Positions 1 to 5,583 of a stretch of DNA of 8,284 nucleotides are shown here, piece by piece. The notes below the pieces were generated by a model that saw nothing but the letters and a program-made list of their open reading frames with translations, ran no database searches and was not told the origin of the DNA. The position numbers and the translations under genes are program-made. Origin of the DNA: Lachnospiraceae bacterium (lineage in GTDB: Bacteria; Bacillota; Clostridia; Lachnospirales; Lachnospiraceae); assembly GCA_003520205.1 (NCBI GenBank), contig DOVG01000258.1:1-8284 (forward strand). The letters are read 5' to 3'. Every line of letters begins with the position of its first letter. The first letter of the stretch is position 1.

Positions 1-1336
1 CTTCTTCTACTTCAGGAACATATTCTTCTTCATCTGTATCATCAGAATTATATGATTCTTCATCCTCCGGCTCCGGCTCTTCAGGAAGCGTCTCTCTAAA
101 AGCTTCGAAATCCTTGAAGATATTTTCATCTTCATCGTCTTCAAATTCAAGATCAACATCACTTAGACCTGAAATAGTTTCTGATTCAGGAGCAAAACCA
201 TCATCATAATTATAAGTTACAAAATCTCTGAATTTATATTCTGAATCATCTTCAGATTCAGTTACCTGATTTTCATTTTCTGTAGATACTTTGATATCAG
301 TTGTATTATTTTCAACTTCTGGCACAGCTACATCAATATCTGATGAAGCAGCAGAAGTTTCTTCTTTATTACCGATAGTCGTTTCTGTAGCAGTAATATC
401 GCTGCTTACATCAGTCGATGTTTTTGCATCATCTGCTACTGTATTATTATCGGAAATTGCTTCTGACTTCTCAGTACCTTCCTCTTTCGAGCTTTCTTCA
501 GCTGTTTCTTCATCATGGGATTTCTTTTTGAATTTCCTCTTGATGAAATTCTTCAGCCCTTTTTCCACATCATCTATGGATTTGATATTATTACCAGAGC
601 TTTCGTCACTAACCATAGATGTAATTACAGCCTCTTCTTCTTTTGCAGGATTCATCCTGTAATAATCCTGTTCAAGCTGCTGCTTTTCTATAATTCTCGC
701 TGGTTCATCTTCAGGTTTATTATCTTCATTTTCTTCTTCAGCATAAATAAAAAAGCTGTCCCACGCTGTACTCTTGCTAACTATAGCACTATCAATGAGT
801 GATGAATATGGACTGGTCTTAAATGTAGCCTTGTAATCACTGGCTATTACATCTATATCCTGTTTATCAAGAAGCCTTGACAGGATAAGAAGTTCATAAC
901 TCCACTCAATATCCATATTATCTCTGTAATACGGAAAGATCATGTCATATAGTTCAAGAAGATCAGGCTTTCTGGCTTTCTTCATGATATAACGTATATT
1001 CTTAAGATCTCTCTCATCGCCATTACTAAAGAATACATACTCCTCGAAATATCTCTCTGCAAGAGCAAAATATCCAACCTTAAGATAATAATTAATCAGC
1101 GAATAAATGATTCTTGTTGCTTCAGGAGCCATAGAATGTGCTTTCACATAATAATACCTGGCATCCTTCATTCGACCTACATTTTCATATATCTCTCCAC
1201 AAACATGAAGAAACTGCGGGTTATAAGACTTTTCCAGATCCTGTGAATCCAGAATACCAACCGCAAGTTCATATTCGTGAGCTGCAGCAAGTTCCTTTAT
1301 TTTGTTAACACTGGTCATACTTAATCCGGAACTCAA
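1..1336 (-). CDS. TPR-like protein with long acidic, low-complexity C-terminal region (3' end beyond window)
   Basis: Reading leftward, this frame stays open for 445 codons to the window edge, so the C-terminus is missing. The first ~150 residues are helical and TPR-like: one stretch fits the 34-residue TPR pattern well (GEIYENVG, then DARYYYVKA, then a Pro), followed by a second, weaker unit (YYLKVGYFALAERYFEEY). After a linker with WDSFFIYAEEE comes a basic patch (KNFIKRKFKKK, about residues 262-272), then roughly 170 residues rich in Glu, Asp, Ser and Thr with few hydrophobics, probably disordered. No signal peptide or membrane segment is visible, so it is probably cytoplasmic. I prefer the TTG start at 1336 because GAGGT lies 7 bases upstream; the in-frame ATG at 1318 has only a weak GGA upstream. 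It begins 25 bases after the YbjQ-domain gene with no terminator between, so the two are probably co-transcribed. TPRs usually bind proteins; the function is unknown. Confidence 0.8.
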   Translation of the reverse strand, partial: MSSGLSMTSVNKIKELAAAHEYELAVGILDSQDLEKSYNPQFLHVCGEIYENVGRMKDARYYYVKAHSMAPEATRIIYSLINYYLKVGYFALAERYFEEYVFFSNGDERDLKNIRYIMKKARKPDLLELYDMIFPYYRDNMDIEWSYELLILSRLLDKQDIDVIASDYKATFKTSPYSSLIDSAIVSKSTAWDSFFIYAEEENEDNKPEDEPARIIEKQQLEQDYYRMNPAKEEEAVITSMVSDESSGNNIKSIDDVEKGLKNFIKRKFKKKSHDEETAEESSKEEGTEKSEAISDNNTVADDAKTSTDVSSDITATETTIGNKEETSAASSDIDVAVPEVENNTTDIKVSTENENQVTESEDDSEYKFRDFVTYNYDDGFAPESETISGLSDVDLEFEDDEDENIFKDFEAFRETLPEEPEPEDEESYNSDDTDEEEYVPEVEE

Positions 1337-1343
1337 ATATATT

Positions 1344-1348
1344 ACCTC
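1344..1348 (-). promoter_or_regulatory. Ribosome binding site supporting a TTG start
   Basis: GAGGT on the minus strand, within GAGAGGT, ends 7 bases before TTG at 1336 but 25 bases before the first in-frame ATG at 1318. The spacing favours the TTG, which adds six residues (MSSGLS) ahead of the ATG. Confidence 0.55.
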
Positions 1349-1361
1349 TCATATAAATAAT

Positions 1362-2465
1362 TTAATCTTTTGATGAAGCATCTTCAAAGACTTTTTCAAC
1401 CTTCTCTATAACAGTCTCTTTCATGTTGCCACGAGTCTTTTCGTATTGAAGTCCTGACTCCATGATCTCCAGAAGTTCAAGACGAACTCCCGAGTCGATT
1501 TCTTTAATGTACTGCATCAGTACATCCTTTATCTCAACAACATATTCCTTCTCTCTCATACGATCAATCATTTCTTCGTAATTGAAAGCAGTCTTTGTCA
1601 TTATATCCTTCTGCTTACGACCGCAGACGATACACTCTTCAGATCCGGCTTCATTTACATGTCCACAGTTACAGGTCCAGATCATGCCGTCTGTTTTATA
1701 CTTCTCTACAGCATCTATACCCCGCTTCTCCTTGAGCGCCTGAAGCCTTCTGGAACTGAGTGTAACATTTAACGGAACATCATTACAAGCATACACACCA
1801 CGAGGTGTCGCATATTTGTTAAGTGTTATCTTAGCATCCTTTAAAAGAAGCAAATCATTCGGTGATACCTTACTTTGAATAAAATCAGATTCGATAACAG
1901 AAAGATTTATATTCTCACTAAATACAAAATCAACATTTTTAATTACTAATCTCTCATCATAGAGATTAGTATATTCAACATCACATCTTAAAGCCTGTAT
2001 ATCTTCATGATTATAATTATAACATACAAGCTTCATATTTATACTCTGTGAATTGCCATCCAGAACAACCTTTACAGGTCTTGGAACAAGACGTGTATAA
2101 TAATTCGATACATATATTTCCTTATGAACATTATCTGTGATATTAGCAATCTTATTGACCTTAACCGCGGTACCGGAAACGATTATTCCAAATGAACCCG
2201 CTTCAAATGGTGCATAGGTCATACTCATGCCAATTATAGCATTTGCCCCCTTCTTCTTTGCCGTCTTTATAAGCTGATTCTCTGCATCCTCACGACACTG
2301 TTCAAGCTTAGCAGTATCCTTACGAGCAACATCAGCCACATTTGCAGCAATACCGGAAATAAAATTAGAACCAAGAATTGCCTGACTGGAAATGAACCCC
2401 AGGTACTCATGTATGCTATACCCCTCAATACTGGCACCCGTTGTAACAATAATAGACTCCGCCAT
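1362..2465 (-). CDS. YbjQ-fold (heavy-metal-binding domain, UPF0145) protein with C-terminal zinc ribbon
   Basis: Residues ~5-103 match the YbjQ/UPF0145 family: TTGASIEGYSIHEYLGFIS and QAILGSNF at the front, a long helix with AENQLIKTAKKKGANAIIG, and SGTAVKV at the end. YbjQ proteins form small oligomers; the family's heavy-metal label is tentative and its role unproven. Stand-alone YbjQ is about 105 residues, so this 367-residue protein carries much more. Residues ~104-245 are a mixed region I do not recognise. Residues 263-281 form a compact zinc ribbon, W-x-C-x-C-G-x-x-N then C-x2-C (Cys265, 267, 278, 281), close to the RanBP2 pattern except for a one-residue first Cys gap. A helical tail (~290-367) follows. 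The ATG is preceded by AGGAGG with an 8-base spacer. It has its own promoter just upstream and probably shares a transcript with the TPR-like gene. No membrane segment is visible. Confidence 0.85.
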   Translation of the reverse strand: MAESIIVTTGASIEGYSIHEYLGFISSQAILGSNFISGIAANVADVARKDTAKLEQCREDAENQLIKTAKKKGANAIIGMSMTYAPFEAGSFGIIVSGTAVKVNKIANITDNVHKEIYVSNYYTRLVPRPVKVVLDGNSQSINMKLVCYNYNHEDIQALRCDVEYTNLYDERLVIKNVDFVFSENINLSVIESDFIQSKVSPNDLLLLKDAKITLNKYATPRGVYACNDVPLNVTLSSRRLQALKEKRGIDAVEKYKTDGMIWTCNCGHVNEAGSEECIVCGRKQKDIMTKTAFNYEEMIDRMREKEYVVEIKDVLMQYIKEIDSGVRLELLEIMESGLQYEKTRGNMKETVIEKVEKVFEDASSKD

Positions 2466-2496
2466 CGTATACCCCTCCTCATTTTAGTCAACTTTA

Positions 2497-2525
2497 ATTA
2501 TACCCTTTAGAGGGATTATTTTCAA
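2497..2525 (-). promoter_or_regulatory. Sigma-A promoter of the YbjQ-zinc ribbon gene
   Basis: On the minus strand TTGAAA (2525-2520) and TATAAT (2502-2497) are exactly 17 bases apart: 11 of 12 consensus positions with optimal spacing. The expected transcript start is near 2490, giving a leader of about 25 bases that contains the AGGAGG site. The -35 box overlaps the last codons of folA and contains its TGA stop (2524-2522). The spacer holds a short dyad, CCCT-4-AGGG (2503-2514), abutting the -10, which could be an operator. Confidence 0.75.
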
Positions 2526-3028
2526 GGCATTTCAAGAGGAGATTCATTCCTGTATCTAACATAATTATATTCAATACTGAAGCATGTCTCTTCTTCGCTT
2601 ATATCGACTATTTTCCAGTTTTCTTTCTGATCAAGATTTGGAAAATATGTATCAGCCTGATAAGCATAATCAAGCTTTGTTATTATCGCTTCGTCACAAT
2701 ATGGTTCAAGCATCTTATATATGCTTCCGCCACCGATAACATAGATATCATCTGAGGGAATGGTCTTAAGAAGTTCAAAAAGTTCCGTTTCATTATGAAC
2801 TATATCTGCATCTTTAGCCGTAAAATCCGGTCTGGATGAAAGAATTATATTTCGTCTTCCCTTCAAAGGAAGACCTGCCGGAAAACCCGAAAGAGTCTTT
2901 CTTCCGAGTACCACAGTATGTCCCATAGTTTCATTTCTGAAATTCTTCTGATCAGCAGGAATTGAAACAAGCAGTTTATCCTTAAATCCTATAGCCCAAT
3001 TCTTATCAACAGCAGCGATTAATTTCAT
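2522..3028 (-). CDS. folA: Dihydrofolate reductase
   Basis: Reduces dihydrofolate to tetrahydrofolate with NADPH in the cytoplasm, recycling the dihydrofolate released by the adjacent ThyA. The 168-residue product has normal family length. Visible motifs: N-terminal MKLIAAVDKNWAIG; IPAD with the substrate-binding acid Asp26 (E. coli Asp27) and Phe30; LGRKT at 41-45 and IGGGSIY at about 98-104 for NADPH; and late-strand TKLDYAYQADTYFP. The Trp that precedes the Asp in most enzymes (E. coli Trp22) is Val21 here, within LLVSIPAD. I chose ATG 3028 because AAGGAG lies 6 bases upstream and the family normally begins here. An ATG 12 codons earlier (3064) has no ribosome site and would add an atypical leader. 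The gene follows thyA by 39 bases with no terminator, so they form an operon. Confidence 0.95.
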   Translation of the reverse strand: MKLIAAVDKNWAIGFKDKLLVSIPADQKNFRNETMGHTVVLGRKTLSGFPAGLPLKGRRNIILSSRPDFTAKDADIVHNETELFELLKTIPSDDIYVIGGGSIYKMLEPYCDEAIITKLDYAYQADTYFPNLDQKENWKIVDISEEETCFSIEYNYVRYRNESPLEMP

Positions 3029-3034
3029 ACATAT

Positions 3035-3040
3035 CTCCTT
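3035..3040 (-). promoter_or_regulatory. folA ribosome binding site that decides the start
   Basis: AAGGAG on the minus strand, 6 bases before ATG 3028. The alternative in-frame ATG at 3064 lies 3 bases after the thyA stop and lacks any such site, so the shorter DHFR is preferred. Confidence 0.8.
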
Positions 3041-3067
3041 CTTACCAATATCATCAAAAAGCATTAC

Positions 3068-3898
3068 TTAAATAGCAATCGGAATATCCTTTACCTGTGG
3101 TCCCGTCACATAGTCTTCAATAGTAAAATCATCTACAGTAAATTTATAGAAATCCTTTACCTCAGGATTAAGAGTTACCTTCGGTGCAGGATATGTTTCT
3201 CTTTGTATAAGCTCTTTTATAATCGGAACATGCTTATCATAGATATGCGCATCTGCAATTACATGAACAAGTTCACCCGGTTTGAATCCGGTTACCTGAG
3301 CTATCATCATAAGAAGCGCCGCATACTGAACCACATTCCAGTTTCCAGCAGCCAGAACATCCTGTGAACGCTGATTCAGAATTGCATTCAGTTTATCTCC
3401 CGTTACATTGAATGTCATGCTGTATGCACAAGGATACAAATGCATTTCAGAGAGATCCTGATGAACATATATATTAGTCATAATCCTTCGACTATAAGGA
3501 TTATTCTTCAGATCAAACAGAACTCTATCCACCTGATCCATATCGCCCTCTTTATAATGATGTTTAACTCCAAGCTGATATCCATAAGCCTTTCCTATAG
3601 AGCCATTCTCATCAGCCCACTCATCCCATATGCTGGATTTAAGATCCTTTATATTATTAGATTTTTTCTGCCATATCCAAAGTATTTCATCAATAGCAGA
3701 TTTAATGTATGTTTTTCTGAGAGTTATAGCCGGAAATTCTTCACTTAAATCATATCTGTTAACCACACCAAATCTTTTGATTGTATAGGCAAAACTTCCA
3801 TCCGGCCATTTAGGTCTGACCTTTTCTCCTTCAGTACTATATCCTCCATCAAGAATACTATTACACATTGCAATAAAAATGTCATCAGCTTTACTCAT
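3068..3898 (-). CDS. thyA: Thymidylate synthase (folate-dependent, ThyA type)
   Basis: Converts dUMP and 5,10-methylene-tetrahydrofolate to dTMP and dihydrofolate. The 276-residue length is close to Bacillus ThyA (279). Visible landmarks: AIDEILWIWQKKSN (~68-81); WDEWADENGSIGKAYGYQLG (91-110); NNPYSRR with the paired arginines at 137-138; catalytic Cys157 in YPCAYS; QRSQD (176-180) with the dUMP-phosphate Arg177 and Ser178; Asn188 in NWNVVQY; the DAHIYDKH block (216-223); and NPEVKDFYKF (244-253). The His that normally follows the catalytic Cys (PCH) is Ala158; Bacillus-type enzymes also lack it (PCVY). The C-terminus ends IPIAI, resembling the closing tail of the family. The start is supported by GGGAGG 6 bases upstream. 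The gene is first in the thyA-folA operon and divergent from the XRE gene, and is probably driven from the symmetric promoter region at 3979-4024. Confidence 0.96.
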   Translation of the reverse strand: MSKADDIFIAMCNSILDGGYSTEGEKVRPKWPDGSFAYTIKRFGVVNRYDLSEEFPAITLRKTYIKSAIDEILWIWQKKSNNIKDLKSSIWDEWADENGSIGKAYGYQLGVKHHYKEGDMDQVDRVLFDLKNNPYSRRIMTNIYVHQDLSEMHLYPCAYSMTFNVTGDKLNAILNQRSQDVLAAGNWNVVQYAALLMMIAQVTGFKPGELVHVIADAHIYDKHVPIIKELIQRETYPAPKVTLNPEVKDFYKFTVDDFTIEDYVTGPQVKDIPIAI

Positions 3899-3930
3899 GG
3901 TTAACCTCCCTGATACTATTTAATTTCGTC

Positions 3931-3955
3931 GGCAAATTCCGGAGTTTCGTTCGCC
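3931..3955. other. GC-rich imperfect dyad in the thyA leader
   Basis: Within otherwise AT-rich intergenic DNA sits a 25-base GC-richer island. Its core AAATTCCGGAGTTT (3934-3947) is palindromic around CCGG with one mismatched pair, and GGC and GCC flank it. It lies between the proposed thyA transcript start and the thyA ribosome site, about 33-57 bases before the start codon. As RNA the core leaves no loop, so a DNA-level protein site is more plausible than a hairpin. Assignment is speculative. Confidence 0.3.
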
Positions 3956-3979
3956 TAAAAATTTTTATAAAAAAATAAA

Positions 3980-3988
3980 TGTTATAAT
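3980..3988 (+). promoter_or_regulatory. Extended -10 promoter for the XRE gene
   Basis: TGTTATAAT on the plus strand is a perfect extended -10 (TGnTATAAT). No good -35 is seen 16-18 bases upstream, which an extended -10 can tolerate. The predicted start is near 3995, leaving a leader of about 78 bases before the XRE ATG. The element lies inside the left arm of the inverted repeat. Confidence 0.55.
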
Positions 3989-4014
3989 CATACTAATCCA
4001 AAAGACACTAGATG

Positions 4015-4023
4015 ATTATAACA
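4015..4023 (-). promoter_or_regulatory. Extended -10 promoter for thyA-folA
   Basis: The mirror image of the XRE promoter: TGTTATAAT read on the minus strand, in the right arm of the inverted repeat. A weak -35 (TTTAAA, 4042-4037) is 16 bases upstream. The predicted start is near 4008, giving a thyA leader of about 110 bases. It would overlap the XRE transcript's first bases on the other strand. Confidence 0.5.
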
Positions 4024-4072
4024 TATATTTACTATTTTTAAAAAATTATTTTAAAGAAAGGATGAATACCAA

Positions 4073-4408
4073 ATGAAAGAAAACAAAAACTTCAAAATCT
4101 TCTGGGGAAACATTCTCAGAAAACTGCGCTACCAGCATCATCTCACTCAATACGAGGTTGCAGAAATGCTGCACATCTCAAGGCAGACCTACAGCAATCT
4201 TGAATGCGGAAAACGTCATCCATCACCCGAGGTAATAGCAATCCTGTCTGATCTTTATGACGTAGACTTATATAATTACGTAGTAAGTCTGATGCCGCAA
4301 AACTATTTAGCCGAACATAACGAATACAAGCTTCATATAAAGGGCGCACACAGAAAAAAGAATAAATTACCGCCAGACGAAGATGATTACAGTCACACTG
4401 AGTCTTAA
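4073..4408 (+). CDS. XRE-family helix-turn-helix DNA-binding protein
   Basis: This 111-residue cytoplasmic protein has a Cro/C1-type HTH at about residues 13-68: LRKLRYQHHLTQYEVAEML, then HISRQTYSNLECGKRHPSPE, with the family's usual Gln-x3-Ala, Ser-Arg-Gln-x-Tyr-Ser-x-x-Glu-x-Gly pattern and a final helix (VIAILSDLYDVDL). The remaining ~40 residues have a basic stretch (GAHRKKNK) and an acidic end (PDEDD), with no recognisable ligand or peptidase domain. AAGGA lies 10 bases before the ATG, slightly long spacing. It is the only plus-strand gene here, divergent from thyA across a 174-base gap and convergent with the receiver/HPt gene with 2 bases between stop codons. It probably binds the inverted repeat at 3979-4024, controlling itself and perhaps thyA-folA. 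That target is inferred from position only. Confidence 0.9.
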   Translation: MKENKNFKIFWGNILRKLRYQHHLTQYEVAEMLHISRQTYSNLECGKRHPSPEVIAILSDLYDVDLYNYVVSLMPQNYLAEHNEYKLHIKGAHRKKNKLPPDEDDYSHTES

Positions 4409-4410
4409 GA

Positions 4411-5568
4411 TTAAATCATACCTTTAAGAATATCAACAGCTATATTGATATTATTTTTTTCAAATGCACGTTTAACCTGATCCATCTTTCTTCGAACATC
4501 AGCTTCCAGATCATATTCGGAAAGCTTTGAAAGTTTCTTTTCAGCTTCCTCTTTATTGTTCATTTCAAGAGAAGAAAGAATATCACTCACTCTCTCCTTT
4601 AAATCTTTAGACTTAAGTCTGATTCCATTGGTTTTCAGAACAAGTACATCTGTTGTACCGGAAACTTCACTGTTTTTTCCAAGCCATGATGATAATCCGA
4701 TTATAACTTTTTCCCACTCAGATACCAGGGACTGCCAGTTACTTTCCGCAACATCAAGTGAATCTTCTTTCGCCATTTTCACATGATCATCAAAACAATC
4801 TGCAAGATACATAGCACCTATCTTTCTGGCAGATTCCCGGCAATGACGCATCTTATCCATATAATCATTATTATTGCGAGTATAAAGAGCATCCAGCATA
4901 TCTGCACTGTAAGAATCATATTCATCGCAGAATTTGCCAGCCGCCTCCATATAAGCATTCATATCACCCTTAAATGATTTAAGAGACTCTATAAGTCTTA
5001 CATCACATCCTTTAAGAGTTTCAGCGTCTTCAGCAATCTCTCTGATATCTTCAATAAGATCTTCATCATCCGGAAGCATTTTCTCAGGAACAAGACCTAT
5101 TATGATATTCTGAAGAATAGCTCTGTCTATAGGTTTACGTATTATTCCATCAAATCCTGCATTCTCAAAGTATATATCAGGTTCATCAACTTTTTCATCA
5201 AGTATTATATATATTTTAGCATCATGACACTTACTCTGAGTGCTGGATTTAATATTTCTAAGAGTCTGGATACCATCCATTCTTGGCATATTTCTCGAAA
5301 GCAGGATAAGATTGTACATATCCTTTGTAACTTCCATCATACATTCCATTCCGCTTGAAACAGAAGTCACAAAACAACCTGTTTGATCTATCATTCTCTC
5401 TATTTCAATTCTCTCACTATAATCAGCATCAGCGAGAAGAACATAAAATTGACCATCTCGTGTATAAAGATTTAACTGTTTTTCGATATCTACAGGACGA
5501 TCTTCAAAGCCTGTAAGTTCCACATTTTCCCTTTTTCTTATAAGATCAAATTTATCTAAGAGAGACAT
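4411..5568 (-). CDS. Degenerate response-regulator receiver plus HPt-like protein
   Basis: A 385-residue protein with three visible parts. Residues ~42-160 follow the receiver fold (VLLADADYSERIEIERMI; YNLILLSRNMPRMDG; IIRKPID), but the phosphoacceptor Asp is Ser91, one of the acidic pair is replaced (Ala48 in ADAD) and the switch Thr/Ser is absent (IILDE), while Lys145 is kept. Residues ~185-290 resemble an HPt four-helix bundle (LIESLKSFKGD; ALYTRNNNDYMDKMRHCRESARKIGA). Aligned without gaps to the usual AHxLKG...GA block, the active His becomes Arg241 and a His sits one residue later (His242). The last ~70 residues are helical, with a hairpin-like element seen in clostridial receiver/HPt proteins. 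The gene starts 15 bases after tyrS; its AAAGGGG site (9-base spacer) touches the tyrS stop codon, so translation may be coupled. It probably acts as a non-phosphorylated adaptor; its partner is unknown. There is no DNA-binding output domain. Confidence 0.8.
   Translation of the reverse strand: MSLLDKFDLIRKRENVELTGFEDRPVDIEKQLNLYTRDGQFYVLLADADYSERIEIERMIDQTGCFVTSVSSGMECMMEVTKDMYNLILLSRNMPRMDGIQTLRNIKSSTQSKCHDAKIYIILDEKVDEPDIYFENAGFDGIIRKPIDRAILQNIIIGLVPEKMLPDDEDLIEDIREIAEDAETLKGCDVRLIESLKSFKGDMNAYMEAAGKFCDEYDSYSADMLDALYTRNNNDYMDKMRHCRESARKIGAMYLADCFDDHVKMAKEDSLDVAESNWQSLVSEWEKVIIGLSSWLGKNSEVSGTTDVLVLKTNGIRLKSKDLKERVSDILSSLEMNNKEEAEKKLSKLSEYDLEADVRRKMDQVKRAFEKNNINIAVDILKGMI
4429..4460 (+). terminator. 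Candidate intrinsic terminator of the XRE gene, inside the opposing gene
   Basis: On the plus strand AATATCAA (4429-4436) and TTGATATT (4445-4452) form a perfect 8-bp stem with an 8-base loop, followed by A and seven Ts (4454-4460). It starts 21 bases after the XRE stop codon, the right place for a terminator, and overlaps the 3' coding end of the receiver/HPt gene on the other strand. The stem has only one G-C pair, so it would be weak. Confidence 0.45.
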
Positions 5569-5583
5569 ATAGTTTTACCCCTT

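Larger units (their letters stand above)
3979..4024. repeat. Perfect 13-bp inverted repeat between thyA and the XRE gene (candidate operator)
   Basis: ATGTTATAATCAT (3979-3991) and its exact reverse complement ATGATTATAACAT (4012-4024) are separated by 20 bases; arm centres are 33 bp apart, about three helical turns. The next flanking pair does not match on either side. Each arm contains an extended -10 sequence reading inward, so any protein bound to the arms would cover both promoters. The neighbouring XRE-type protein is the natural candidate binder, by the usual habit of such regulators, but this is inference. Confidence 0.75.

Noticed and set aside
291..802. Two plus-strand open frames rich in Ser and Phe
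   Set aside because: They are the antisense of the Glu/Asp/Ser-rich coding region of the TPR-like gene; their composition follows from it, and the minus frame is open across 1,335 bases.
2503..2514. CCCT/AGGG hairpin as a folA terminator
   Set aside because: The stem is only 4 bp and is followed on the minus strand by TATAAT rather than a T run; it fits better as promoter spacer.
3029..3064. Longer DHFR start at ATG 3064
   Set aside because: No ribosome site precedes it, it would add 12 residues not typical of DHFR, and AAGGAG with ideal spacing marks ATG 3028.
3956..3967. TAAAAATTTTTA palindrome near the XRE promoter
   Set aside because: Perfect, but composed only of A/T runs that are expected by chance in this AT-rich gap.
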